Below are positions 47,996 to 55,692 of a stretch of DNA of 64,000 nt, piece by piece. The notes under the pieces were generated by a model that was given only the letters and a program-made list of their open reading frames with translations, was not told the origin of the DNA and did no database searches. The stretch lies in the IMG/VR virus record IMGVR_UViG_3300047510_001751, positions 124,001 to 188,000 of that record. One strand, written 5' to 3'. The translations under genes and the position numbers were made by a program. Numbering within the stretch: position 1 is the stretch's first letter; every line of letters begins with the position of its first letter. This DNA is from a virus.

Positions 47996-48241
47996 TTACC
48001 GATACCAACTCAAGTCACGTTGACGATAGGCAAGGAAGTCAAATGAAATTGTGAGTTTATAAACACTCAAAGTGAATCCACACAAACTTTCTCCAAGCAC
48101 ATTAATGAGCAGCAAAGGTCTACCTGACCATTCGGACCAATCCACATTGAATTGAAACAGATTAAACACCCTAGTACAAAATATGTTTAAATACCATTCA
48201 TGTCCAAAATCGTACTGGTGAAAATAATCAACGAGTTTCAT
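47996..48241 (-). CDS. 81-aa protein
   Basis: Begins MKLVDYFHQYDFGHEWYLNI, then VLGESLCGFTLSVYKLTISF. Strand-rich, resembling small conserved phage proteins. It immediately follows an in-gene promoter. Function unknown. Confidence 0.62.
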   Translation of the reverse strand: MKLVDYFHQYDFGHEWYLNIFCTRVFNLFQFNVDWSEWSGRPLLLINVLGESLCGFTLSVYKLTISFDFLAYRQRDLSWYR

Positions 48242-48444
48242 GGTAGGTTCTCAATTTCTTTGGATAGAGTCATCATATCACCCTTGTCCAGCACTGTCAA
48301 GTTATTCATCTTGGCTGCTGTCATGGTTTTCACATGTTCCATTGTCTTACGAATGACGGCAGCAACGAGTTTCTGTTCTGTATCTGCCCATGTGTTACGC
48401 TCATTCCAAATGGAATCCATGAGTTTTTGTGCTCTTTCACTCAT
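48238..48444 (-). CDS. 68-aa helical protein
   Basis: Begins MSERAQKLMDSIWNERNTWA; helical, containing VIRKTMEHVKTMTAAKM. ATGA overlaps at both ends. Function unknown. Confidence 0.6.
   Translation of the reverse strand: MSERAQKLMDSIWNERNTWADTEQKLVAAVIRKTMEHVKTMTAAKMNNLTVLDKGDMMTLSKEIENLP
48272..48300 (-). promoter_or_regulatory. host-type promoter inside a gene
   Basis: TTGACA, 17 bp, TATGAT on the minus strand, inside the 3' part of the 68-aa gene, reading into the 81-aa gene and then the RNA-repair set. Confidence 0.68.
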
Positions 48445-48641
48445 TCTGCTAACCTCAGTTTACGTTCAGGTGAAATGGTAGGATTGTACCAATCATCATA
48501 GTCATAGATGTACATTTGATACCAACCATAGTTCAGTTCTTCAAAGAAAGCAAGTCGGTCTATGTTGTCATTGTATTCATCAAATCTAAAATAGAATACA
48601 TTACGCCAATGCCAATAGGCATCTGATATCCACTCTTTCAT
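48441..48641 (-). CDS. 66-aa aromatic protein
   Basis: Begins MKEWISDAYWHWRNVFYFRF; extraordinarily rich in Trp, Tyr and Asp (YIYDYDDWYNPTIS). ATGA-coupled. Function unknown. Confidence 0.6.
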   Translation of the reverse strand: MKEWISDAYWHWRNVFYFRFDEYNDNIDRLAFFEELNYGWYQMYIYDYDDWYNPTISPERKLRLAE

Positions 48642-48937
48642 TTGAGAATCTCCTGTACATTTACCTCACTGTAATCTTTAAAGTCAAGCATCTCCATCAC
48701 ATATCCGTCAAAGTCAGTAGCATCACATTCGTAAACATAATGACCGTGATTGTTGTCACTCTCAGTGTAGTTACCAAGATAATCAGCAAAGGTGAGGAAG
48801 ATTGCCATAGCACGAGCTTTGTCGTGCTGAGTGATAGAAGTATGGGGGTGTGCTACGATTCGTGTGATACAATCAAACAACTCTTCACGGGTGTAAGAGA
48901 ATACTTTGGCGTTTTCATCAAGTTTGTAGTTAGCCAT
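48638..48937 (-). CDS. 99-aa protein
   Basis: The ATG giving MANYKLDENAKVFSYTREEL overlaps the stop of the upstream gene (ATGGCTAA). Contains ITRIVAHPHTSITQHDKARA and an acidic C-terminus. Function unknown. Confidence 0.63.
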   Translation of the reverse strand: MANYKLDENAKVFSYTREELFDCITRIVAHPHTSITQHDKARAMAIFLTFADYLGNYTESDNNHGHYVYECDATDFDGYVMEMLDFKDYSEVNVQEILK

Positions 48938-49121
48938 CATACACCATTTCAAATTCTTCAAATTGGTCAACAGATACTTCGTGCTCGCCAGCAACAAGAT
49001 ACCAATGCTTGCCATCTTCACGAACACCAAGATATTTCATCTGGTCTTCATCAAAATCATTTTCTCTCATGGCAGCTTGAATCTTGTAGTGAATAAGATC
49101 AGATTTACTTGGTGTCATCAT
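48930..49121 (-). CDS. 63-aa protein
   Basis: Start at the first of two adjacent ATGs (MMTPSKSDLIHYKIQAAMRE). LGVREDGKHWYLVAGEHEVS forms a small beta pattern. Overlaps both neighbours. Function unknown. Confidence 0.58.
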   Translation of the reverse strand: MMTPSKSDLIHYKIQAAMRENDFDEDQMKYLGVREDGKHWYLVAGEHEVSVDQFEEFEMVYDG

Positions 49122-49308
49122 TGACCCATTCCTCATAACGTGTATTGATCTTACCACAGTTGCGGAAGATATTCAAGTGTCCTGTGTTACCATTCTCAAA
49201 ATAGAATGCCATCCACACGTGCTCTCCTTCATCCATCACCTCATAGTGATAGGATTTGATGTTATCAAGCAGGAACTCATCAGGGTTGTAAAGTTCTTTG
49301 TCAGTCAT
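49105..49308 (-). CDS. 67-aa acidic protein
   Basis: Begins MTDKELYNPDEFLLDNIKSY, then HVWMAFYFENGNTGHLNIFR. Beta-rich with acidic helix; overlaps neighbours by 4 and 17 bases. Function unknown. Confidence 0.6.
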   Translation of the reverse strand: MTDKELYNPDEFLLDNIKSYHYEVMDEGEHVWMAFYFENGNTGHLNIFRNCGKINTRYEEWVNDDTK

Positions 49309-49565
49309 TGGTATTTCATCTCCTTAATAAGAGCAGTGAAGAATGCTATTCGGTCTTTTGAGTATTCAATGTCTACACCATAATTTCTACAGAAGCTTTC
49401 AAGTTGTCGCTCAGTATGTGTAGGATAACTGAGATTACTAAACTTAGAGTAAGTAATGTGTTCGATGAACTCTTGTTTCATAATTTCAAACAGACGCACT
49501 TGGTCATCTTTATCAAACTCTACCTCACATTCAGTGGGAGAGTGTCCGTTAAATTTGATTTTCAT
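49305..49565 (-). CDS. 86-aa protein
   Basis: The ATG giving MKIKFNGHSPTECEVEFDKD overlaps the stop of the 170-aa gene (ATGA) and was preferred over upstream starts. Contains RLFEIMKQEFIEHITYSKFS. Function unknown. Confidence 0.62.
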   Translation of the reverse strand: MKIKFNGHSPTECEVEFDKDDQVRLFEIMKQEFIEHITYSKFSNLSYPTHTERQLESFCRNYGVDIEYSKDRIAFFTALIKEMKYQ

Positions 49566-50074
49566 GAGAAGTTGTAATGAACTCGGGTGTAGAAATCTTT
49601 GAAGCACTTGGCGTTAGACAGTTTCATCATCACAGGTGGGATGAAATAGGCACATTCAGTATAGAAATCTTCCCTACTGAGAAACTTCAGACCATAGAGA
49701 TACCAAGTGCCAAACTGCTCATGGAATGCTCTCACGGCACGATATTGCTTAGAGTTAACAGGCACATACTTATTCTCACCAGAATAATCATCACCATATG
49801 GTGTTGCTTGTGTCATCATAATACAAGTGGTTTGACCTTCACCTGTGCCGAAGTATTCACCAATCATATACACCCAATGCTCATCCACTGGGAATACATC
49901 ACGCTGATACTTCTCCTCATACTCTTTCATACAAGCATCAGCAACCAGTTGGAAGTTTTCTTTCTTTTTTGCTTCCAGTTCTGCTCGTAGTTCTACCTTT
50001 TCAGTTTGATCCAGTTTCTCCAGTGCTTCAGTACATTTACCAATAGCACTCACAGCAGTTTGAATTTCAGTCAT
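49562..50074 (-). CDS. 170-aa protein
   Basis: N-terminal coiled coil (KCTEALEKLDQTEKVELRAE) then a strand-rich domain with HWVYMIGEYFGTGEGQTTCI and GTWYLYGLKFLSREDFYTEC. No family recognised. ATGA-coupled on both sides. Confidence 0.66.
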   Translation of the reverse strand: MTEIQTAVSAIGKCTEALEKLDQTEKVELRAELEAKKKENFQLVADACMKEYEEKYQRDVFPVDEHWVYMIGEYFGTGEGQTTCIMMTQATPYGDDYSGENKYVPVNSKQYRAVRAFHEQFGTWYLYGLKFLSREDFYTECAYFIPPVMMKLSNAKCFKDFYTRVHYNFS

Positions 50075-50325
50075 GATAAAAATACCTTGAGTGTTTGCCC
50101 TTTATCTTGTATTGAGACTTGTACATTAGAGCAGTCATATTCGGTATACTCTCTTCCTTTTTTACCAATCACTTCCACACGGGTGACATTTGGAAATGAT
50201 TCAATGGAATCGCCATCGGGGTAAACTTGTTTGTTTGCTGCTTCTCTTCGTGCTGCTTCTTCAAGCATTTCTTCGTGTGTCATAAATCCATCCATACAAT
50301 TTAACCAAGGGGCATCATCAGACAT
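50071..50325 (-). CDS. 84-aa protein
   Basis: Begins MSDDAPWLNCMDGFMTHEEM, helical first half (LEEAARREAANK), strand-rich second half (VTRVEVIGKKGREYTEYDCS). Its first base is the last base of the previous stop. Function unknown. Confidence 0.6.
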   Translation of the reverse strand: MSDDAPWLNCMDGFMTHEEMLEEAARREAANKQVYPDGDSIESFPNVTRVEVIGKKGREYTEYDCSNVQVSIQDKGQTLKVFLS

Positions 50326-50552
50326 TATACACCTGCCATCAGATCACTGACAATAAGGTTGACTTCCTCAAGAATTTCTTCTTTAAGCTGTTCATATTCA
50401 GTTTTGGGAACTTCTACGGGTTGAGTTTCTGGAGTTTCAGAAATCATCTTAAATTCCAACTTACTCAGTTTAGCATCAATCTCCATGACTTTGGAGTACA
50501 AATCTTGAAGATAAACGTCAAGAGCTTTGTCGTCAATAGTAACGTGAATCAT
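50325..50552 (-). CDS. 75-aa coiled-coil protein
   Basis: Begins MIHVTIDDKALDVYLQDLYS and continues VMEIDAKLSKLEFKMIS; C-terminal helix LKEEILEEVNLIVSDLM. A GGATTTTTATTATG leader gives a weak ribosome-binding site. Function unknown. Confidence 0.58.
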   Translation of the reverse strand: MIHVTIDDKALDVYLQDLYSKVMEIDAKLSKLEFKMISETPETQPVEVPKTEYEQLKEEILEEVNLIVSDLMAGV

Positions 50553-50568
50553 AATAAAAATCCTTTGG

Positions 50569-50847
50569 TTAGATTACTTCAAAGCAAACGGAGTTAAACT
50601 TGCCTTTGACTCCTCTCAGCTCTATCTTAGTATGCTGAGAGTGGATGTCAACTCTTTCGACATAATACTTATCGCCCACAAACAGATGGGGATTTGGGTC
50701 ATCACAATTTCCCCAATTGATTTGTGTCTGAGAGCAACCCAGAAACTTTACGGTATTTCCTGCTCTAATCATTTTCTTTGCCCACCCTAAATTTGGCCAA
50801 GTATCTCTATATATTTCGTTGAGTTTTTCGTTGTCATAATTCATCAT
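50569..50847 (-). CDS. 92-aa small beta protein
   Basis: Start at the first of two adjacent ATGs, which overlap the upstream stop. MIRAGNTVKFLGCSQTQINW, then GDKYYVERVDIHSQHTKIEL and GVKGKFNSVCFEVI, form a small all-beta pattern, perhaps a KOW- or SH3-like barrel. Function unknown. Confidence 0.6.
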   Translation of the reverse strand: MMNYDNEKLNEIYRDTWPNLGWAKKMIRAGNTVKFLGCSQTQINWGNCDDPNPHLFVGDKYYVERVDIHSQHTKIELRGVKGKFNSVCFEVI

Positions 50848-51208
50848 CAAGCTCAACATCTTCTACAAGGTCTTTAAGACGATCAAAGAAATCTTCATCG
50901 AGTGGAATCAGTTTTTCTTCGCCACGATCAATACGATCCATCATTTGAAGAAGATCCTCAAGAAAAAACTTAGGATAACATTCATCTTCGCCAAGACTTA
51001 CCCAAAACCATTCATAACATTCTGTAAAAGGGTCGTCAGTATGAAGAAGAGAATAATCTTTAAAATTATCCGTCATGAGATCACGCCAGATTTTAAATGC
51101 TCCATGAATGCTTTGCCAGCCACTCATCCAACAATGACCGATCCAATATTCCCACCAGTTAAGCGTGAGTTTTTTCTTATCAGTACCAAGAACTGCTGTA
51201 CTAAACAT
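50834..51208 (-). CDS. 124-aa acidic protein
   Basis: Begins MFSTAVLGTDKKKLTLNWWE, then YWIGHCWMSGWQSIHGAFKI; the C-terminal 40 residues are an acidic helix (DEDFFDRLKDLVEDVELDDE). Function unknown. Confidence 0.65.
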   Translation of the reverse strand: MFSTAVLGTDKKKLTLNWWEYWIGHCWMSGWQSIHGAFKIWRDLMTDNFKDYSLLHTDDPFTECYEWFWVSLGEDECYPKFFLEDLLQMMDRIDRGEEKLIPLDEDFFDRLKDLVEDVELDDEL

Positions 51209-51210
51209 AA

Positions 51211-51363
51211 TTAGTTTTGAGTAGAAATAATTTTGTACATTTTCTCATACTTAACTTCAAGAAGTTCAATTAGATCAGAATCATCATATTCTTGAATTTC
51301 GTTGAGAATTTTTTTAGCATCTGATAAAGCTGTAAGTAACTTCAACATTTTAAGGTGTTTCAT
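51211..51363 (-). CDS. 50-aa helical peptide
   Basis: Begins MKHLKMLKLLTALSDAKKIL; amphipathic helix with LIELLEVKYEKMYK. Joined to the upstream gene by TGATG. Function unknown. Confidence 0.55.
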   Translation of the reverse strand: MKHLKMLKLLTALSDAKKILNEIQEYDDSDLIELLEVKYEKMYKIISTQN

Positions 51364-51545
51364 CAGTCCGAAGCTCTCCATTGTGTTGATAATGGAGAGC
51401 TTTGAAACTGCTCAACAGCTTCAAGAATCATTTTAGCAGATTCTTGAGCATCTGCTTCGTCCCAACCATCCTGTTGTTGCCCACTGATATAGTAAGCATA
51501 CAAATGGTCTTTGATTGCATCCATTAGCTTGTCGTAACGAGTCAT
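51363..51545 (-). CDS. 60-aa early protein
   Basis: Begins MTRYDKLMDAIKDHLYAYYI, acidic helical middle (DEADAQESAKMILEAVEQF). It has the best promoter in the window about 20 bases upstream. Function unknown. Confidence 0.62.
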   Translation of the reverse strand: MTRYDKLMDAIKDHLYAYYISGQQQDGWDEADAQESAKMILEAVEQFQSSPLSTQWRASD

Positions 51546-51567
51546 AACGAAATTTGCTGGTGTTCTT

Positions 51568-51596
51568 ATTATAGGGGGCTATTGGTCGTCTGTCAA
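51568..51596 (-). promoter_or_regulatory. consensus sigma-70 promoter
   Basis: TTGACA, exactly 17 bp, TATAAT on the minus strand, a perfect match to the bacterial housekeeping consensus. It overlaps the 3' end of the 85-aa membrane protein gene and reads into the 60-aa gene and following operon. Confidence 0.88.
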
Positions 51597-51836
51597 GGCG
51601 TCTCGTTCGATGTTGAGACGCTTTTCTAACTGTCTGGTCATTCGCTCGACTCTCCATTTGAGAGTCCAACGTGGGATTGGGTTGATAGGGTGAAACCTGA
51701 TGATCCACCACGCTCGCTTGAGTTGAACTCCAGCATAGCGAAACATCAGGTCTATAAATGTAACCACATTTCTATCTACTACCATCATATAAGCAATGAT
51801 AGCAAAAACAGCAAATATGAGGTAGTAGTAAGTCAT
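51579..51836 (-). CDS. 85-aa membrane protein
   Basis: Hydrophobic N-terminus (MTYYYLIFAVFAIIAYMMVV) anchors it; a basic cytoplasmic part (RVERMTRQLEKRLNIERDAL) follows. It begins one base after the stop of the 141-aa gene. Function unknown. Confidence 0.65.
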   Translation of the reverse strand: MTYYYLIFAVFAIIAYMMVVDRNVVTFIDLMFRYAGVQLKRAWWIIRFHPINPIPRWTLKWRVERMTRQLEKRLNIERDALTDDQ

Positions 51837-51837
51837 T

Positions 51838-52263
51838 TTATCTATTATAGAAACGTCTATCGAATTTATCTTTCATCAAAGATGCTATATTTTCGAACCT
51901 AAGTTGACAAACATTAATCCACGATTGAATGTCAGTCAAATATTGGTTCATGTTTGAAATATTATCAACATACCATTGATTAGTTTCTTGTATATCAAAA
52001 TACATTACATTATTTTTTGTAAATATTTGATTTAATTCAGAAGTGTAGTATATTTTACGATAACGGTAATCAATAAACTGAGTAAAGTTGTCAATTAAAA
52101 TTTCAGATTCTACAGCTAATCTTAATCCTGTTAAATGATTAATAATAGCAATAGAATTATTTTCTACTATTTTATCATAACCAGAATAATCATACCCATT
52201 AATAGCAGATTCCAAATCTCTGGAAAATCTTTCTAATTTTTGTAATCCTTCTATTAGGGTCAT
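51838..52263 (-). CDS. 141-aa probable late protein
   Basis: Begins MTLIEGLQKLERFSRDLESA; helical with many Tyr and Asn. AT-rich codon use and the AAATAAATAA word at the previous stop suggest late expression, unlike its neighbours. No family recognised. Confidence 0.65.
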   Translation of the reverse strand: MTLIEGLQKLERFSRDLESAINGYDYSGYDKIVENNSIAIINHLTGLRLAVESEILIDNFTQFIDYRYRKIYYTSELNQIFTKNNVMYFDIQETNQWYVDNISNMNQYLTDIQSWINVCQLRFENIASLMKDKFDRRFYNR

Positions 52264-52278
52264 TTGATTGTTTTTTTA

Positions 52279-52288
52279 TTATTTATTT
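52279..52288 (-). promoter_or_regulatory. late-promoter-like site at a stop codon
   Basis: AAATAAATAA on the minus strand includes the TAA stop of the zinc-ribbon gene and precedes the 141-aa gene by about 16 bases. The same word precedes the 674-aa gene. Confidence 0.4.
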
Positions 52289-52434
52289 TGGGCTCCAACC
52301 TTTTTCATTTCCTTCGAGCAATCATTACAATAATAAGAAAATCCAGATTTAAAAGCCTTTACTATTTGGTAATGATCTTTATCAAGTGGCTTTTCAATTC
52401 CACATCGAGAACAGATTCTAGTATCACCACTCAT
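52279..52434 (-). CDS. 51-aa zinc-ribbon protein
   Basis: The ATG giving MSGDTRICSRCGIEKPLDKD overlaps the upstream stop. CSRCG and CNDCS form a four-Cys zinc ribbon with a 24-residue spacer that includes HYQIVKAFKSGFSYY. This is the pattern of small zinc-finger proteins often encoded beside HNH endonucleases. Two genes downstream of the HNH/Dam operon. Function unknown. Confidence 0.68.
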   Translation of the reverse strand: MSGDTRICSRCGIEKPLDKDHYQIVKAFKSGFSYYCNDCSKEMKKVGAQNK

Positions 52435-52600
52435 CTTTTTCCAACCTACGAAGAAGTTTGAGTTCTTTATAGAGTTCTTTGATTTGCTGATAAGCTTCTT
52501 CTGGAGAAATTTTATCAGACACTTCAAGACCAGCAATAAGAGCTACTTTATCCCCGAAGCGAGCAAGGGCTCGTTCGAAATGGGAAAGATTTTCGTACAT
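52424..52600 (-). CDS. 58-aa helical protein
   Basis: Begins MYENLSHFERALARFGDKVA, continues ISPEEAYQQIKELYKELKLL. Helical with a basic end. It starts ten bases after the methylase stop and overlaps the zinc-ribbon gene by 11 bases. Function unknown. Confidence 0.6.
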   Translation of the reverse strand: MYENLSHFERALARFGDKVALIAGLEVSDKISPEEAYQQIKELYKELKLLRRLEKDEW

Positions 52601-52609
52601 AGAGTTACC

Positions 52610-53449
52610 TCAATCAAAAAACAATTCTAGCACACTTTTGGGTTTTGGCTTCGGATGTTCTGGTTTCTTGACAATAATTAGCTCTGTCTTGTCGTACCGT
52701 TTGGTTCCAGACATCTGGTAAGGAAACGTAAGATACTTAAACTCGGTCCAACCTTCATACAAGTTACGAACACTTTCGCTATTGTCATACGACATAACAA
52801 AGCCACCACGATGAGACTTTAAGATCTCAGCAAACTCTTCGTGATCAAATGTTTTGTGGAGTTCGCCATCTTTGCCATAATAATGACTCACGGTTTCGTA
52901 GTATGGTGGATCGAGATACATGAAATCATCTACATGCTTAGGGATAGTATCAAAGCAACTACCGTGACTGAAGCTAAAATTAGGATTATAGAACTTCCTG
53001 AGCTTCTCAATACCAACAAGACGAAACTCGGCACGAGAACGTACAGTGGAACATCCAATCTTACCGCTATAAGAACCCTTAATGGCAATATAAAATGCCC
53101 AAGCACGAGTAAACTTGTCCTCGTGATCAAGCAGTGGCAGGAAAGATTTGTAGTGATCGCTGTCCTCCAAGGGATAATGTTTGGACACTTCATCAGCAAG
53201 ACGATCCCCCCCTTCACTTGTCAAAATTTCCCAGAAATCAGCAAGAGAACGGAAAATATCATATGCTTGTACTTTGATTCCACGAGACGCTAAAAGCATC
53301 TCAACAGAACCACCTCCAAGAAAAGGAGAAACAACATAGTCTACCCCAGGATAAACATCCTTGATAATGTCAATGATCTCATTTTTCATCCTGTTCTTGC
53401 CACCAGCGTAGCGATACAGGGAATGGTTGGTCACTTTAGATGGGGCCAT
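52610..53449 (-). CDS. dam: Dam-type DNA N6-adenine methyltransferase
   Basis: At 279 aa it is near T4 Dam (259 aa). The N-terminal motif RYAGGKNRM (residues 13-21) and PFLGGGSVE (42-50) form the S-adenosylmethionine site. The catalytic DPPY is at residues 180-183 (YLDPPYYE). These are the motifs of the D12/alpha class. T4 Dam and E. coli Dam act on GATC; target choice here is inferred, and GATC is not obviously avoided in the window. The gene overlaps the HNH gene end by 19 bases. Confidence 0.9.
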   Translation of the reverse strand: MAPSKVTNHSLYRYAGGKNRMKNEIIDIIKDVYPGVDYVVSPFLGGGSVEMLLASRGIKVQAYDIFRSLADFWEILTSEGGDRLADEVSKHYPLEDSDHYKSFLPLLDHEDKFTRAWAFYIAIKGSYSGKIGCSTVRSRAEFRLVGIEKLRKFYNPNFSFSHGSCFDTIPKHVDDFMYLDPPYYETVSHYYGKDGELHKTFDHEEFAEILKSHRGGFVMSYDNSESVRNLYEGWTEFKYLTFPYQMSGTKRYDKTELIIVKKPEHPKPKPKSVLELFFD

Positions 53450-54417
53450 GAATAGTTGTTTCGAACGATGCTGTTGTAAAACTTTTCCCTATTATAACCT
53501 GGATTGATGTGGTTTGACAACTCAATGATCTCCATGTTAAACAGGGCGTAGTCCTCACGCTGGATTTGACCGTTGAGGTAGTTGCTCCTGAACAGTCTAG
53601 CACACTGGTAAATCTCTCGTGCTAGGTCAGGATCTCCGAACAGGTGCTCGGCAGCTACGGTGTTGAGAATGTCCACATAGTTGCCTTGAGTGCCGCCTGC
53701 TCTTTTAATGCCAGAAGTTTTTCCAATACGAAATTCACTCAACGAAGACATACCAATGTTACGCCACACATACTTATCGTATTTTGCTGTGGTACGAATG
53801 AGCCAATACTGACACAGTTCATGCTCACTCATCGAAAGAATTTCGGCTTTCATCTTATGATTACGCTTCACAGCGTCTTTCATAGATTTATACCAGATGT
53901 TATATTCCATCTCTCCCATTTCATATCGACGTTCACAACGTTCAATGAAATTTTTGGCAGACTGCTTCTTGTTTTCGTTGATGTTGGCAAGAACAAGAAC
54001 AATATTCTCTGGACGATCTCCAGCAGCAGAATCAATATGCTCTACCTGAAAATCAAGAATGTGATACGGACCATCGCCACTGTAAGCACAGCAACGATCC
54101 TGGTTCAAATACATCTGAGTAATCATGATGCCTCTGGCTTCTGTAGGGTTAGCACCAGGAGCACTAATTGTGTCTGTAGCAGGATCGTAGTACCCAGCCA
54201 AAAGTTGCTGACCAGACTTACGAATATCTGCTTGCTCTTCTTTGGTGAAGGTAGCGTATGCTTGAGCAGCAGATTCCCAGGAAAAATCATTAACCTTAGC
54301 CTGGGAAATAATAGCATCGGCAGGACCAGTGATAATGTCCTTACGAGCAACTACACCTTCAAGTTGTTTGAAAGTAAGTAGCTGATCCTTGTAATCAATT
54401 GAACGTTTGAGAGTCAT
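53431..54417 (-). CDS. HNH endonuclease-like protein
   Basis: The nuclease core lies at about residues 105-155: RCCAYSG, then FQVEHIDSAAGDRPENIVLV and NINENKK. This follows the HNH pattern C-x-x-x-G ... x-E-H-I ... N ... N-x-x-K with His127, Asn138 and Lys150 as likely active-site or metal residues. The rest (328 aa in all) is helical. The gene is ATGA-coupled to the helicase upstream and overlaps Dam downstream. It could be a homing-type enzyme, but the fixed coupling argues for a joint function. Confidence 0.8.
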   Translation of the reverse strand: MTLKRSIDYKDQLLTFKQLEGVVARKDIITGPADAIISQAKVNDFSWESAAQAYATFTKEEQADIRKSGQQLLAGYYDPATDTISAPGANPTEARGIMITQMYLNQDRCCAYSGDGPYHILDFQVEHIDSAAGDRPENIVLVLANINENKKQSAKNFIERCERRYEMGEMEYNIWYKSMKDAVKRNHKMKAEILSMSEHELCQYWLIRTTAKYDKYVWRNIGMSSLSEFRIGKTSGIKRAGGTQGNYVDILNTVAAEHLFGDPDLAREIYQCARLFRSNYLNGQIQREDYALFNMEIIELSNHINPGYNREKFYNSIVRNNYSWPHLK

Positions 54418-55640
54418 CGTACATCAATGGCGGGTTGACCTTGAACAAAAATGGTGTCCACGACTTCTTCCAGACGACGCTGGGTTTTCTTGCCGTAGTT
54501 CTTGAAGACTGGCACAGTGACGAAACCAGTGGGCTTTCGGTACATAGCGAAGTTTCCTGCCTCAATCTTACCACAGGCAACGTCCTTGGCGTCGTCCTTG
54601 TTAAGACGGATGACACGACCAATGGTTTGTGCCATTTCCACAATTGGCAGGTTACGAAGCAGGATGGTGTGGGTCAGACCATGAACATTGATACCTTCAG
54701 ACAGGATGCTGTAGTGAAAAATGATAAACTTACGGTTAGGATCTTGCCCCCAGGTGTTGAAGGTGTCGAAGAAAGTCTCACGATCAACTTTAGTTTGATT
54801 TACATAAGCACCAAACTTACTGGTGATATGAAGCACATCAAAACCACGCTCAGCCAGCTCAGAAAGGACGCTGGTACGGGCCAGCATCTGCCACAGTACC
54901 TTGCTGCTAGGAGCAGCCACAAGCACCTTCTGGGCGTTCCTAGAGTCCAGTCCGTCGATCATATCAATCAAGGTGCTAGCATCGTTGTCAGCAGCACTCA
55001 GACCCTTCTGGCGTTCAAAGTCAACCTCATGAATTTGAATCGTGGGAGGAAGGATGTTGCCTTGCTCAACCAGTTCAGGAGCAGAAATATTGGAGATAAC
55101 CTGACCAAACACAATCTTGTTGTTCATGCCAGTGCCCAGCGAAGAACGACGATGCTTGGGCGTGGCAGTAAAGTAATAGTAGTTGGTAGCATTACAGGAT
55201 GCTACAGAATCAAAAAAGTCTACCCGTGTAGCGTTGTGTGCCTCATCGTAGTAAGCAACGTCAACATTAATTTCTGACTCGTTTACACGACGAAGCGAAT
55301 TGTATGTAGTAAAAATGAGCTTATGATTATCAACAACTTTATTCCAAGCAGCAATCACACCAGGATTAGTAGTGCTCTTGTGGTGAGTCTCGCCACTGTG
55401 AACGTGAAGAACATTAGCGAAATCAATGTGCTCCAAAAACTCGCTAGACAGTTGCTCTGCCAGGAGAATACGGGGGGCACAAATAAGAATGGTGAGAGGA
55501 GTGCTAGACTCGTTCATACGACGAATAGCATCATAAATCATGATGAGAGTCTTGCCAGCGCCAGTAGGAGCGATGATCTGCCCAAACTGGTGCTTGATCA
55601 TGGCGGCAAGGCTCTGCTCTTGTTGAGGGCGGAGTTTCAT
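54414..55640 (-). CDS. SF2 DNA helicase/translocase
   Basis: Walker A APTGAGKT at residues 24-31, DEAH at 132-135, FTATP at 157-161 and QTIGRVIR at 338-345 define a superfamily-2 helicase of the UvsW/type I-III restriction subunit type. It has 408 aa and starts directly with the Q-motif region (RPQQEQSL), so it lacks the N-terminal DNA-binding domain of T4 UvsW (502 aa). It heads a three-gene operon with HNH nuclease and Dam. A terminator-promoter element precedes it. Confidence 0.88.
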   Translation of the reverse strand: MKLRPQQEQSLAAMIKHQFGQIIAPTGAGKTLIMIYDAIRRMNESSTPLTILICAPRILLAEQLSSEFLEHIDFANVLHVHSGETHHKSTTNPGVIAAWNKVVDNHKLIFTTYNSLRRVNESEINVDVAYYDEAHNATRVDFFDSVASCNATNYYYFTATPKHRRSSLGTGMNNKIVFGQVISNISAPELVEQGNILPPTIQIHEVDFERQKGLSAADNDASTLIDMIDGLDSRNAQKVLVAAPSSKVLWQMLARTSVLSELAERGFDVLHITSKFGAYVNQTKVDRETFFDTFNTWGQDPNRKFIIFHYSILSEGINVHGLTHTILLRNLPIVEMAQTIGRVIRLNKDDAKDVACGKIEAGNFAMYRKPTGFVTVPVFKNYGKKTQRRLEEVVDTIFVQGQPAIDVR

Positions 55641-55663
55641 GTCAAAGGCGTTTCAATACAGAT

Positions 55664-55692
55664 AGTATCTTATAAAAAATGGGGGTGGTCAA
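55664..55692 (-). promoter_or_regulatory. terminator-promoter element (promoter part)
   Basis: TTGACC, 17 bp, GATACT. The -35 box is in the loop of the hairpin; the spacer contains the T-tract. It reads into the helicase operon. Confidence 0.72.

Noticed and set aside
50623-50651. Promoter inside the 92-aa gene
   Set aside because: TTGACA is present but the -10 candidates at the correct distance are poor, and no start is needed for the next gene.
53644-55277. Long plus-strand frames opposite the HNH and helicase genes
   Set aside because: The minus strand carries full motifs of real enzymes there; the plus frames lack any recognisable pattern and have no promoter or ribosome-binding site.
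54414-55640. Calling the helicase UvsW
   Set aside because: Motifs fit the family, but the N-terminal domain of T4 UvsW is absent, so I leave the symbol empty.
33536-55692. Hairpins at promoters as attenuators or riboswitches
   Set aside because: They sit upstream of the predicted start sites, so they cannot be part of the new transcript leader; the terminator of the previous gene is the simpler reading.
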